Source: Bacteroidia bacterium
Lineage (GTDB): Bacteria > Bacteroidota > Bacteroidia > Flavobacteriales > Flavobacteriaceae
NCBI GenBank assembly: GCA_030427585.1
Contig: JAUIBW010000015.1
Coordinates: forward strand, 61,296 to 125,295
Length of the DNA stretch: 64,000 nt
Direction of reading: 5' to 3'
The stretch's first letter is position 1; each line of letters begins with the position of its first letter. The notes under the pieces were generated by a model that did no database searches, was not told the origin of the DNA, and was given only the letters and a program-made list of their open reading frames with translations. Positions 1-8,360 of the stretch are shown piece by piece. A program made the position numbers and the translations under genes.

Positions 1-890
1 CCAATAACTCCAGAGATTAAGGTTCCTATACCTACAACAAATATGATCATATAAATACCTCCAAGAATAACCATGGTTTCTTTTATATCTTCGGCAAAAC
101 TTCGTACTCTGATTGCACTTTGATCATCTGGTGCTACTTTAAATTTTTCTTTAAGATCTTCTTCAATTTTTTTAGAAAATGCGATAGCCTGTTCGGTACT
201 CATAGCCATATTATAGGATAAGTTTATCTGATCAATATGGTCATTATTTCCATAAAGCAACTGAACGGTTTTATATGGCATATAGATTATTCGTTCTTCA
301 TTATCACCACCACTATCCTGAAAAACTCCTATTATTTTATAAGCAATCCCATCTACGTTTAGCATTTTACCTAAGGCCTTTTCATTTTTAAAAAGATCTT
401 TTTCTACTAGTCTTCCAATAACAATATTCTTGGTACGCTCGTTAATATCTGATTCATTAAGATATCGCCCGTTCATCATTATGGTTTTCTCAAGATATTG
501 ATGATCGGGATGTACAGCTCTTATACTATAGCTACCAGATTCTTTCTTGTATTTTGCAGAACCGTTTCTATATATTCTTGGGGTAGCGAACTCAACTTTA
601 CCTGTATAATTGCTTTTTATAAATTCGAAATCTTCATTTTTAAACTGAATTCTTCTATTTTCCTGAAAACCTTTGTATGCTTTTGATGTGTTCCCGCCAC
701 GAATGAATATAATATTTTGGGCATCATCTACAAAACTGCTCAAAAAACTATTGAGAAGGCCATTACCCAACCCTAATAAAATTGTAAAGATCAGGATTCC
801 TAAAGCCACAGTAAATCCCGAAAGGAATGTACGTAACTTATTTTTTCCTATAGCTTCAAATATTTCACCCCATCTATCTCTATCAAACAT
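1..890 (-). CDS. MacB-like ABC transporter permease (3' end outside window)
   Basis: About 296 codons are visible from the ATG at 890; the C-terminus lies beyond base 1. The N-terminus reads MFDRDRWGEIFEAI followed by a hydrophobic segment (about residues 20-45). A periplasmic stretch of about 220 residues follows, with the MacB periplasmic-core pattern (IRGGNTSKAYKG, GRYLNESDI, IIGVFQDSGGDNEER), and the second membrane segment begins near the window edge. This is the order in FtsX/MacB-type permeases of efflux or lipoprotein-release exporters. The gene overlaps the end of the ATPase gene at 883-890 by 8 bp, so the two are translationally coupled and form one exporter. The substrate cannot be told from sequence; macrolide, peptide or lipoprotein export are all possible. 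Confidence 0.85.
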   Translation of the reverse strand, partial: MFDRDRWGEIFEAIGKNKLRTFLSGFTVALGILIFTILLGLGNGLLNSFLSSFVDDAQNIIFIRGGNTSKAYKGFQENRRIQFKNEDFEFIKSNYTGKVEFATPRIYRNGSAKYKKESGSYSIRAVHPDHQYLEKTIMMNGRYLNESDINERTKNIVIGRLVEKDLFKNEKALGKMLNVDGIAYKIIGVFQDSGGDNEERIIYMPYKTVQLLYGNNDHIDQINLSYNMAMSTEQAIAFSKKIEEDLKEKFKVAPDDQSAIRVRSFAEDIKETMVILGGIYMIIFVVGIGTLISGVI

Positions 891-1584
891 ATTGAGATGC
901 TCTAACTTGTTCTACTTCTTTATCTTCTACAATAACACCATCTTTAAGGTGTACTATGCGTTTGCACATATCAGCAATATCTGGCTCGTGAGTTACTACT
1001 AATATGGTTTTACCTTCATCATTAATATTCTGGATGATATCCATTACTTCATAAGAAGTCTTACTATCCAGAGCTCCTGTGGGTTCATCGGCCAATAATA
1101 CTTTAGGATCTGCGGCTAATGCTCTGGCAATTGCTACGCGTTGTTTTTGTCCTCCAGAAAGCTCACTTGGTAAATGTGTTGCCCATTCTCCCAATCCAAC
1201 TTTACCAAGATATTCCATGGCTTTATCAATTCTTTCTTTTCGTTTTTTACGTTGATAATATAACGGAAGGGCAACATTTTCTAGAGCCGTCTTGTAATTA
1301 ATTAAATTGAAAGATTGAAAAACAAATCCCAAGAATTTGTTACGATACTGTGCTGCTTTGGTTTCATTTAATCCTTTGATAGGAACTTCATCCAGGAAAT
1401 AACTTCCACTATCTGCTTCATCCAACATTCCTAAGATGTTTAACAATGTAGATTTTCCAGAACCCGAAGATCCCATTATAGCGACCAACTCGCCTTCTTT
1501 CACACTAAAATCTATTCCTTTAAGTACATGAAGCGAATTGCTTCCCATTTGGTAAGATTTATGTAAGTCTTTTATTTCAATCAT
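883..1584 (-). CDS. ABC transporter ATP-binding protein (LolD/MacB type)
   Basis: A 233-residue nucleotide-binding subunit of normal length for the LolD/MacB group. It shows Walker A GSSGSGKST at residues 38-46, a Q-loop in FVFQSFNL, the signature LSGGQKQRVAIARAL, Walker B VLLADEPTGALD and the switch histidine in VVTHEPDIA. The absence of membrane segments places it on the cytoplasmic side, where it would power the permease encoded immediately downstream. It is the first gene of the pair; 209 bp of non-coding DNA separates it from the small protein gene at 1794-2036. No promoter with a clear TTG/TAnnTTTG pair was found there. Confidence 0.93.
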   Translation of the reverse strand: MIEIKDLHKSYQMGSNSLHVLKGIDFSVKEGELVAIMGSSGSGKSTLLNILGMLDEADSGSYFLDEVPIKGLNETKAAQYRNKFLGFVFQSFNLINYKTALENVALPLYYQRKKRKERIDKAMEYLGKVGLGEWATHLPSELSGGQKQRVAIARALAADPKVLLADEPTGALDSKTSYEVMDIIQNINDEGKTILVVTHEPDIADMCKRIVHLKDGVIVEDKEVEQVRASQYV

Positions 1585-1793
1585 AATACTGGATTAAGAT
1601 TTGTAAGGCAAAATACCTTGATAAAACTGAGACCCACTAGCCTAAAAATACGGTACAGTATTTAGATCAATCTTACAGTTTTCCCCTGAAGATTTATTGA
1701 TTGGTTAGCGTCGTCTTGTTACATAAGACTAACTACATAGTATTTTTGTTACATCTTTTCTTGTTATGAAAATGTTAAAAAATTAAGAACTCT

Positions 1794-2036
1794 TTAATCA
1801 AGGCTTTTTGTAGTTGCCGATTTTCTTTTATTTCTATAAATAATATACCCCACAACCCCAATTAAAACATATGGTATAATCATAAGGTATACAATTCCAT
1901 TATTAATTCCCTTTGCTGCCTCTTGCCCTTCTTCGTTCTCTAAAACCGCTCTACACATTGCACATTGAGCTTCTACCGGGATAGTAAATACCAAAAAAAG
2001 AGTTAATATGTAAAAGGTTTTTATTCGCATACACAT
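1794..2036 (-). CDS. Small membrane protein with N-terminal CAMC motif, unknown function
   Basis: An 80-residue protein; an in-frame ATG two codons later (2030) gives the more typical signal-peptide start MRIKTF. It has a hydrophobic signal sequence (to about residue 23, ending VEAQ), then CAMCRAVLENEEGQEA with a CxxC pair directly after the cleavage site. One transmembrane helix follows (about residues 47-68) and then a lysine-rich tail. I do not recognise a named family. It is the last gene of the minus-strand set DUF420-SCO-SCO-like, 9 bp after DUF420. Location and the periplasmic CxxC make a role in copper or redox handling for oxidase assembly reasonable, but this is inference only. Confidence 0.7.
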   Translation of the reverse strand: MCMRIKTFYILTLFLVFTIPVEAQCAMCRAVLENEEGQEAAKGINNGIVYLMIIPYVLIGVVGYIIYRNKRKSATTKSLD

Positions 2037-2045
2037 GTATTCAAA

Positions 2046-2594
2046 CTAAACATAATATGGTGATATCATAAAATACACAATCACACCTGTAATAGCCACA
2101 TACAACCAAATCGGAAATGTAATTCTCGCAATTTTTTTATGCCTATCAAATCGTTTTGCCAGTGCTCTTACATAAGTAATCAATACAAAAGGAATAACTA
2201 CAACAGAGAGGATTATATGCGTAATCAAAATAAAATAATATATGTATCGTATCATTCCTTCTCCTCCAAATCGAGTAGAATCACTTGTCATATGATATGC
2301 GATATACATAAGTAAAAATAATACCGAACATAAAATAGCTGTTTTCATGAGTTTCTCATGCAATGCAATATTCTTATTTTTTATTGCCCATAAAGCGGCT
2401 ACTAAAATCACAGCGGTTAAACCATTAATTGTTGCATATATGGGTGGCAAAAAAGTAAGAGGTTGCACATCAATTCCAAGCCTTCTAAGGTTAACTCCAA
2501 ACAATGCTGCTACTGCAAGAGGGATAAGAATCGATAAAATTACAATCCATTTATTGTATTTTTTTTCTACATCTGATTGACTATTGTTACTCAT
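2046..2594 (-). CDS. DUF420 family membrane protein
   Basis: A 182-residue integral membrane protein with five predicted helices (about residues 16-36, 50-71, 81-102, 116-140, 155-178). Histidines and arginines sit at helix ends (AYHMTSDSTRFGG), the usual look of DUF420 proteins. In Bacteroidota and Bacilli these are encoded with SCO and cytochrome oxidase genes and are thought to help oxidase assembly; the biochemical role is not established. The start overlaps the 3' end of the SCO gene by 8 bp, showing co-translation. It is followed at once by the small CAMC protein gene. Confidence 0.88.
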   Translation of the reverse strand: MSNNSQSDVEKKYNKWIVILSILIPLAVAALFGVNLRRLGIDVQPLTFLPPIYATINGLTAVILVAALWAIKNKNIALHEKLMKTAILCSVLFLLMYIAYHMTSDSTRFGGEGMIRYIYYFILITHIILSVVVIPFVLITYVRALAKRFDRHKKIARITFPIWLYVAITGVIVYFMISPYYV

Positions 2595-3324
2595 TCTTAT
2601 TTAATAGTTTCTTTATATCTTCTAATAAAATTGTTATTTGCTCTTCTTCCCCGTTTTCATCTACTTTTTCCTTCACGTCAATTGTTCCTCTATAGTAAAT
2701 AATTGGGTTACCTGATGCATCATATCTTGATCTTATATATCCTTCCTGATCAATTAAGGCAAAGTAGCCATTATGTTCGAATCCACCCGCTACATTGGGA
2801 TTCTCTGCAGCATAGATGTTAAATCCAGTATTAGCCAGTTCATAGATATCTTCTCTATCTCCTGTTAAAAAATGCCAATCTGGATCTGTAACCTTATAAT
2901 TCTCTGCATACTTCTTAAGTCTTTTTGGTGTGTCAAACTTAGGATTAATTGTAAAAGAAGCTACTCCAAAATTTTCATAATCTTTCAATTTATTCTGTAG
3001 ATATACTAAGTTTTTGTTCATCTTAGGACAAATAGTTGGGCAACTGGTAAAAAAGAACTCTGCTATATATACTTTACCTTTATAGTCATGATTCGTAATT
3101 AGAATGCTATCCTGATCTAAGAATGCAAACTCAGGAACTTTTTTTGGTACTCCATTTAGTTTTATATAACTAAGTTTTTCATTAGTAACAACAGGGTTAC
3201 TAGCGCTCATTCTATCATTTTTAACAATCGAAGTATTCTTAATCCTATTTACAATCTTTGGTATAAAAATGATTCCAAAAATTAATATGATAAATGATAT
3301 CCCGATGTATGAATTTTTTTTCAT
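2587..3324 (-). CDS. SCO1/SenC-family copper chaperone for cytochrome oxidase
   Basis: A 245-residue protein with an N-terminal membrane anchor (residues 5-22) and a thioredoxin-like domain. The copper-binding cysteines are C95 and C99 in FFTSCPTICPKMNKN, and the conserved distal histidine is H184 in GGFEHNGYFALID. All three ligands needed to deliver copper to the CuA site of oxidase subunit II are therefore present. Facing the periplasm, it would serve CtaC (29697-30770). It lies between the SCO-like gene (11 bp upstream) and DUF420 (8-bp overlap). The final 30 residues are acidic and enriched in E/K, which is variable in this family. Confidence 0.93.
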   Translation of the reverse strand: MKKNSYIGISFIILIFGIIFIPKIVNRIKNTSIVKNDRMSASNPVVTNEKLSYIKLNGVPKKVPEFAFLDQDSILITNHDYKGKVYIAEFFFTSCPTICPKMNKNLVYLQNKLKDYENFGVASFTINPKFDTPKRLKKYAENYKVTDPDWHFLTGDREDIYELANTGFNIYAAENPNVAGGFEHNGYFALIDQEGYIRSRYDASGNPIIYYRGTIDVKEKVDENGEEEQITILLEDIKKLLNKNE

Positions 3325-3335
3325 GTATTTACTCT

Positions 3336-3989
3336 TTATTTCTTTTTACGGTCTGCTTTATACTTTTTTAAAGCCAAACGATATTCTGCAAGAATCACCT
3401 TTACATCATCACTCATTACATTTGATAAATCAGCAACAGAACTTGCATCATAGCCATACACCATTGATTCGTCTTCTTTCACACTACCATCTCTACCTCT
3501 TAGTCCTCCATTTTTGTCGACTATATATACATACTGTGTAGCTAAATTATCATCTAATTGATGTGGCGTCTTTAAACTCTTAAATAGGGTTTTTATGCTT
3601 TCTGGTGTGCCAAAAACAAAGTTCCACTCAGAAATATCGGTAATATTGTCTAATTCGTCTAACAGTTCTTTTGCAGCATTCTCACTACCATAAGGCAAAA
3701 CCATTACAAATTGAAAGTCTCTAAATCCATAATTTTTTTTATAAATCTTTTGATTTAGATTGAAGGCATTACCCTGTTTGTTATAAATATTTTTACCTAA
3801 GAAACCAAGCACGGTAATCTTATTAGGAAAACCAACTTCTTTTTCGGTTAATGGTTCAAAATTTTTAAGATTCCCTATAGATTTATTAAGGACAGGAAGT
3901 TTAGCGAAATTATGTACTCCAGAAGCAAAAAACAAATAAGCCACCAAGGGTAATACAAATAAGACTCCTAAGACAAGAAATTTTTTCAT
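3336..3989 (-). CDS. SCO-like thioredoxin-fold protein lacking the CxxxC motif
   Basis: A 217-residue protein with an N-terminal signal anchor (residues 4-22). The rest has the secondary-structure rhythm of SCO/thioredoxin proteins: NKITVLGFLGKNI where SCO has its first core strand, a FQFVMVLP strand, ISEWNFVFGTPESIKTLFKSL, then ATQYVYIVDKNGGLRGRDG. This last block matches the SCO pattern that ends in a product of the type Y-x-L-I-D-x-x-G-x-x-R-x-R. There is no cysteine pair where SCO has CxxxC, so it cannot chelate copper in the usual way. It begins the operon that continues into the intact SCO gene. Family assignment is by pattern and context only. Confidence 0.65.
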   Translation of the reverse strand: MKKFLVLGVLFVLPLVAYLFFASGVHNFAKLPVLNKSIGNLKNFEPLTEKEVGFPNKITVLGFLGKNIYNKQGNAFNLNQKIYKKNYGFRDFQFVMVLPYGSENAAKELLDELDNITDISEWNFVFGTPESIKTLFKSLKTPHQLDDNLATQYVYIVDKNGGLRGRDGSVKEDESMVYGYDASSVADLSNVMSDDVKVILAEYRLALKKYKADRKKK

Positions 3990-4147
3990 TTGATAAGTAG
4001 TTTTATTTTCTACTCAGATATTTATACAATCGATATCGAATGCCGTTCATTGTTCGAATTTACCGTAATGCAATTTTCTTTTCTAAGAAACTCAAACAAC
4101 AGAAAGGCATGAAGTTCTGAAATACACTCAGAATAATTGTGCAAAAT

Positions 4148-4179
4148 TAAAAAAAGACGGCTTAACAAACCGTCTTTTT
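4148..4179 (-). terminator. Intrinsic terminator after the cytochrome oxidase subunit IV gene
   Basis: Perfect 10-bp stem AAAAAGACGG (4151-4160) with CCGTCTTTTT (4170-4179) and a 9-nt loop. On the minus strand the T-run continues below the stem. It lies 30 bp past the stop at 4210 and separates the heme O synthase/subunit III/subunit IV operon from the SCO operon. Confidence 0.88.
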
Positions 4180-4209
4180 ACAATGCTTTTAACTTATATA
4201 TCTATAGGA

Positions 4210-4569
4210 TTAAAAATCCCAGCTTACATACCCATTTTTGAAGACTTCAAATACATAGTCTCCCTCGGTAAGCAATATAAATACCAAATAACAAATTAAG
4301 AAAACTCCGGTCCAAACCACTGATCTTCTTAGTCCTTTGGTTTCACCTTCCATATGCATAAAAGCCCAGGTGATATAATATGCTTTATAAATTGTAAGAA
4401 TGATAAAAATCCAGTTTAATAGTTTCATACTAATTAAAGTAGTTTCTACTAAAAATGCTGGTTTTATAATTCCAAGTATTACTTCTACTATTGTAACCAC
4501 AGATAATAGAATGAATACTTTCCAGATTCTTCCTGTATTTGATTCGTGATGTGCTGTATCGTGTGCCAT
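4210..4569 (-). CDS. Cytochrome c oxidase subunit IV family protein
   Basis: A 119-residue membrane protein with three helices (about residues 14-38, 42-68, 83-105), the size and topology of small bacterial caa3/aa3 subunit IV (COX4-like) proteins. The motif ITWAFMHMEGETKGLRR resembles the conserved loop between helices two and three (YFMHLK.E in other members). It starts MAHDTAHHES, a short His-containing tail before the first helix. It sits 23 bp downstream of the 327-residue subunit III gene and is the last gene of the operon, followed by a terminator. It should be a structural subunit of the oxidase whose subunits I and II are encoded at 27837-30770. Confidence 0.87.
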   Translation of the reverse strand: MAHDTAHHESNTGRIWKVFILLSVVTIVEVILGIIKPAFLVETTLISMKLLNWIFIILTIYKAYYITWAFMHMEGETKGLRRSVVWTGVFLICYLVFILLTEGDYVFEVFKNGYVSWDF

Positions 4570-4592
4570 GCTGTATAACTACTAAATTTTTA

Positions 4593-5576
4593 TTAAACCA
4601 GGTAAAAGAATGTAAATACAAATACCCATACCAAATCTACAAAATGCCAGTATAAACCAACCTTCTCTACCATTTCATAATTCTTTCTTCTTTCATAAGT
4701 ACCTAGAATTACATTAATAAAGATAATGATATTAATAACTACTCCAGAAAATACGTGAAAACCATGAAAACCTGTAATAAAGAAGAAGAAGTTAGCAAAT
4801 AATGGAGTACCATATTCATTATGCCTAAGATTTGCACCTTCTACAATACCAATAGCATCTGCTTGCATTCTTTTTAAAGATTCTGTTCTTGACAAGATTG
4901 TTTTTTCTCCTTTTTCTGTTAGAGTTTGAGTTCTTATCAAAAGATCTTTTCTTTTTGCAAAACCTGTTCTTATTTCTTCAATAGTATACGTAGGGAGAGT
5001 TGCTTCTTTTTCATACCAAATTCCATTTTTTCGCTCATGTTGAGCTCTATCTTTATGCGTATCGATAATTGCAATATCTTTTAGACCTACTCTATGCCCC
5101 TCTCCATCTACAAATTGTAAAATTTGCCCTCCTTTGGTTTCTACCGCACCATATTCTCCTTTGATAAAGTTTTTCCACTCCCAAGCTTGTGATCCTACGA
5201 ATATTGCCCCACCAATTATAGTTAAGAACATATAAAAAATCACTTTTTTCTGCTGCATACGGTGTCCTGCATCTACGGCTAACACCATAGTAACAGAAGA
5301 AAAAATAAGAATAAAAGTCATTAAAGCCACATAATACATCGGAGCATCAACCCCGTGCAAAAATGGAAAGTGATTAAACACTTCATCAGCTATTGGCCAT
5401 GAATCTATAAACTTAAATCTCGAAAAACCATATGAGGCAAGAAAACCTGAAAATGTAAGTGCATCCGAAAGGATAAAAAACCACATCATCATCTTACCAT
5501 AACTTACCTTGAGCGGTTGATTACCACCTCCCCAGATTTTATCTTCAGTACCTGTTTTAGTAACAGTTGTTTCCAT
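4593..5576 (-). CDS. Cytochrome c oxidase subunit III with large soluble insertion
   Basis: A 327-residue subunit III-type protein. The first half has the usual membrane segments (residues about 26-52, 79-102, 112-130). The end has GTPLFANFFFFITGFHGFHVFSG and KVGLYWHFVDLVWVFVFTFFYLV, the characteristic subunit III C-terminal signature. Between them, roughly residues 137-255, lies a hydrophilic block of about 118 residues (IIDTHKDRAQHERKNGIWYE, then many K/R/T) that is absent from the 193-residue paralogue next door. Subunit III binds no redox cofactor; it stabilises subunit I and its lipids. It is separated from the upstream paralogue by 139 bp. Confidence 0.93.
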   Translation of the reverse strand: METTVTKTGTEDKIWGGGNQPLKVSYGKMMMWFFILSDALTFSGFLASYGFSRFKFIDSWPIADEVFNHFPFLHGVDAPMYYVALMTFILIFSSVTMVLAVDAGHRMQQKKVIFYMFLTIIGGAIFVGSQAWEWKNFIKGEYGAVETKGGQILQFVDGEGHRVGLKDIAIIDTHKDRAQHERKNGIWYEKEATLPTYTIEEIRTGFAKRKDLLIRTQTLTEKGEKTILSRTESLKRMQADAIGIVEGANLRHNEYGTPLFANFFFFITGFHGFHVFSGVVINIIIFINVILGTYERRKNYEMVEKVGLYWHFVDLVWVFVFTFFYLV

Positions 5577-5715
5577 ATAAAGAATTTGGTATTGTTAAAT
5601 TTTCCACAAAAATAATCAATTTTATCATTTCACCTCCTCAAATTTATTTTTTAATTGTCACAGATCCTTTTCTTTAAAATAATCTCTTTTACAGTGTTAA
5701 ATCAATAATCCGAGA

Positions 5716-6297
5716 TCATTTCACGAAATACAAAAACAAAAAGAGATAAACCCACAGAAAATCAACAAAATGCCAGTACATAGCACCTAATTCTAAACCA
5801 AGAGTTTGACCTATTTTATATTTTTGTTTAAAATGATTATAAATTACAACTAAAAGCACTAAAATCCCTCCGATGATATGTGCCAGGTGCGTTACTACAA
5901 TTATAAACATAAATGTAGTAACGATATTAGATGTCGGACCTGTAAAATGATATCCTTGCCTAATAATATCGCTAAACCCTTCAAACTGCAAGAATATAAA
6001 TATAATTCCTAATGCAAGTGTAGAGAGTAGTAATAATGTAGCCAGGCCTCGATTATCCTTTTCGATCGCTTTTTTCACAAAATAGAATGTAACACTACTT
6101 GCTACTATTATTAATATACTGTATATAAACGCATTTGGAAAAACAAGATCTATCCCCCAGTCTTTCCTGCTTTTACTCACAACATAAGCACTGGTAAGCC
6201 CTGCAAATACCATAGCCATACTAATCATAGCAAACCACATCATAGTTTTTTTGGACCTATTAACCTTTTCTTGTGTTGTTCCTTGTGTTAAATCCAT
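5716..6297 (-). CDS. Cytochrome c oxidase subunit III (short paralogue)
   Basis: A 193-residue protein of the heme-copper oxidase subunit III family with five helices. The signatures are YVVSKSRKDW after helix one, VTHLAHIIGGILVLL in helix four and LGAMYWHFVDFLWVYLFLFLYF at the C-terminus. The last shares YWHFVD.LWV with the larger subunit III encoded next. Having two tandem subunit III-like genes is usual in Bacteroidota. The start overlaps the 3' end of the heme O synthase gene by 10 bp, so both are co-translated from the promoter at 7231-7261. Confidence 0.92.
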   Translation of the reverse strand: MDLTQGTTQEKVNRSKKTMMWFAMISMAMVFAGLTSAYVVSKSRKDWGIDLVFPNAFIYSILIIVASSVTFYFVKKAIEKDNRGLATLLLLSTLALGIIFIFLQFEGFSDIIRQGYHFTGPTSNIVTTFMFIIVVTHLAHIIGGILVLLVVIYNHFKQKYKIGQTLGLELGAMYWHFVDFLWVYLFLFLYFVK

Positions 6298-7199
6298 ATT
6301 CTAACAAATTTATCTACTACATAAACGACTTGTAATAATGTAATATACAAAACACTCATTAGCATTAATTGCTTTGCTGTCTTAGCATCCCTAACTTTAT
6401 ATAATCGGATTGCAGATCGAATCAAAATTATTCCTAAAAGTAGAATAATTATTCCTGACACTGGTGTAAGATAAAGTTTACCAGTAACTCCAAAAACAGG
6501 TATTAAAGAGGTTACCACGGTCCACACGGTATAAATAATAACTTGCACTGCTGTACCTTGATCTCTTTTACCTGTAGGAAGCATAAAGAATCCTCCTTTT
6601 TTATAATCATCAAACAAAAACCATCCGATTGCCCAAAAATGAGGGAATTGCCAAAAGAATTGAACCATAAATAATGTTCCGGGTTCTATTCCAAAGTTAT
6701 TCGTTGCTGCTACCCAACCTAACATAAAAGGAATGGCACCGGGAATAGCGCCAACAAAAACAGATAATGGTGTTTTGGTTTTTAAAGGTGTATATAAGCT
6801 TACATAGATAAATATAGAAATCGCTCCAAACATAGCTGTTTGAGGATTAATCGTATACAGTACAGATATTCCTGCAATTGTAAAAAGTGTAGCAATTGCA
6901 AAAGCTGTATTAACAGACATTCTTCCTGACGGAATCGGTCTATTCTTAGTACGATCCATCAACTTATCTAAATCTCTTTCTATAATCTGATTATACGCAT
7001 TTGAGGCTCCTACCATAAAATATCCTCCTACAGCTAGAAGAACCAAGGTACTCCATGAAACTGTTTCTACACCTAATAAATACCCTGCTACAGACGAAAA
7101 AACCACACTTAATGCCAGACGCATTTTTGTAATTTCTTTAAAATCCTGAATAACAGAGATTTTCATAGTATTCGTTTGGGTCACGCTCAAATCTTGCAC
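6288..7199 (-). CDS. ctaB: Protoheme IX farnesyltransferase (heme O synthase)
   Basis: A 303-residue UbiA-family integral membrane prenyltransferase that attaches a farnesyl group to heme b to make heme O, the precursor of heme A for the aa3 oxidase. The first catalytic motif, NAYNQIIERDLDKLMDRTKN, contains the paired aspartates and the MDRTxxRP pattern. The second Asp-rich loop is FDDYKKGGFFMLP. About nine hydrophobic helices follow the N-terminal cytoplasmic stretch. It is the first gene of the oxidase operon, 31 bp after a strong Bacteroidota-type promoter, and overlaps the next gene by 10 bp. Confidence 0.95.
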   Translation of the reverse strand: MQDLSVTQTNTMKISVIQDFKEITKMRLALSVVFSSVAGYLLGVETVSWSTLVLLAVGGYFMVGASNAYNQIIERDLDKLMDRTKNRPIPSGRMSVNTAFAIATLFTIAGISVLYTINPQTAMFGAISIFIYVSLYTPLKTKTPLSVFVGAIPGAIPFMLGWVAATNNFGIEPGTLFMVQFFWQFPHFWAIGWFLFDDYKKGGFFMLPTGKRDQGTAVQVIIYTVWTVVTSLIPVFGVTGKLYLTPVSGIIILLLGIILIRSAIRLYKVRDAKTAKQLMLMSVLYITLLQVVYVVDKFVRIWI

Positions 7200-7230
7200 G
7201 TTTTCTAAATAGCTTTTTTTTTAAGTGGTG

Positions 7231-7261
7231 CAAAGATATATCTTAAAAGCATTTTAGACAA
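7231..7261 (-). promoter_or_regulatory. Bacteroidota-type promoter for ctaB operon
   Basis: On the minus strand TTG (7261-7259), 20 nt, then TATCTTTG (7238-7231), a full match to the TTG/TAnnTTTG consensus. It points towards the ctaB start at 7199, leaving a leader of about 25 nt. Confidence 0.75.
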
Positions 7262-7441
7262 CTTATAACTACTTATAATTCACCTTTTAACAAACTTTCC
7301 TATCACAATAAATAAATAACTACAGGAGTCGGTCAAAATTTCTTTTCACTGAACATTTTGATAATCACCCCAATAGCCAGAAGTAATTTTTGTACTTTAT
7401 TCACGACAAACCACTACAAAAACTACATAAAATCATCTCTA

Positions 7442-8311
7442 ATGAAAAAATTACTGATTCTTACAGTGTCTATACTTTTCTTTGCTGCTAATGCACAAAA
7501 TAAAGAAGTCAAAATCACCATAGACCCATTGTCTGATCATATTTATATGTTAACCGGTCAAGGAGGTAACATTGGTGTTTTTAAAAATGAAAAAGGATTG
7601 TTTATTATAGATGACCAATTTGCAAGATTATCTGATAAAATTCTCACCAATCTAAAAACGATAAGTAATAAACCCGTTACTATGGTGATCAACACACATT
7701 ATCATGGGGATCATACTGGTGGAAATGAAAATATGGCGAATCAAGGGGCTACTATCTTTGCTCAAAAAAATGTAAGATCCAGGATGGAGAAAAGACAACA
7801 GCAGAAAGGGCACGTTATACCTTCGTCCTTACCTGTAATCACATTTAACGAAGGCTTACAATTGTATTTTAAAGATGAAAACGTAAAGGCATTTCATGTA
7901 CATAATGCTCATACTGATGGAGATGCTCTTATCTATTTTGTAAATGGAAATATATTACACATGGGAGATACTTTTTTTAATGAACGGTATCCCTATATAG
8001 ATTTAAAATCTGGCGGAAGTATTAAAGGGTATATAAAAGCATCAGAAAAAGCATTACTTATTGCAAATGATGACACCAAAATTATTCCCGGACACGGAAA
8101 ATTGGCAACAAAAAAAGATTTGGAAATATTTTTGAAAATGCTAAAAGAAATCACAAACGGTATTCAAAAAGAAATTGAAGTCGGAAAATCTGAAGAAGAT
8201 ATCACAAAAAATACTTCACTTACAGCAACCTATGATGCAAAAGGGTATGGCGATGGATTTATTAACTCAGAACGTATGCGAAAAACAATCTACATCAGTC
8301 TCACAAAATAA
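7442..8311 (+). CDS. Secreted metallo-beta-lactamase-fold hydrolase
   Basis: I start the gene at the ATG at 7442, which gives 289 residues and a clear signal peptide (MKKLLILTVSILFFAANAQ, cleaved near A/Q). The longer frame from 7358 only adds an unlikely 28 residues. The metal-binding motif is NTHYHGDHTGG, followed by the third histidine in NAHTDGDALIYF, the aspartate in HMGDTFF and the last histidine in IIPGHGKL. The fold and all zinc ligands are therefore present. The enzyme should be exported to the periplasm. It resembles the broad MBL-fold group often named cyclase or B-type-like in Bacteroidota; antibiotic hydrolysis cannot be claimed. It stands alone and converges on the TonB genes across a shared terminator. 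Confidence 0.88.
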   Translation: MKKLLILTVSILFFAANAQNKEVKITIDPLSDHIYMLTGQGGNIGVFKNEKGLFIIDDQFARLSDKILTNLKTISNKPVTMVINTHYHGDHTGGNENMANQGATIFAQKNVRSRMEKRQQQKGHVIPSSLPVITFNEGLQLYFKDENVKAFHVHNAHTDGDALIYFVNGNILHMGDTFFNERYPYIDLKSGGSIKGYIKASEKALLIANDDTKIIPGHGKLATKKDLEIFLKMLKEITNGIQKEIEVGKSEEDITKNTSLTATYDAKGYGDGFINSERMRKTIYISLTK

Positions 8312-8323
8312 AAAGAATTGATT

Positions 8324-8360
8324 AAAAAAGCCTGCTGCTGTTATCAGCAGGCTTTTTTTT
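8324..8360. terminator. Bidirectional terminator between MBL-fold gene and tonB
   Basis: Stem GCCTGCTG (8330-8337) / CAGCAGGC (8345-8352) with a 7-nt loop, flanked by a run of A on the left and T8 on the right. It can therefore end transcripts from both sides. The T-run overlaps the stop codon of the minus-strand tonB gene. Confidence 0.9.

Noticed and set aside
7442..8311. Metallo-beta-lactamase resistance gene
   Set aside because: Metal motifs show the fold only; nothing in sequence or context points to beta-lactam hydrolysis.
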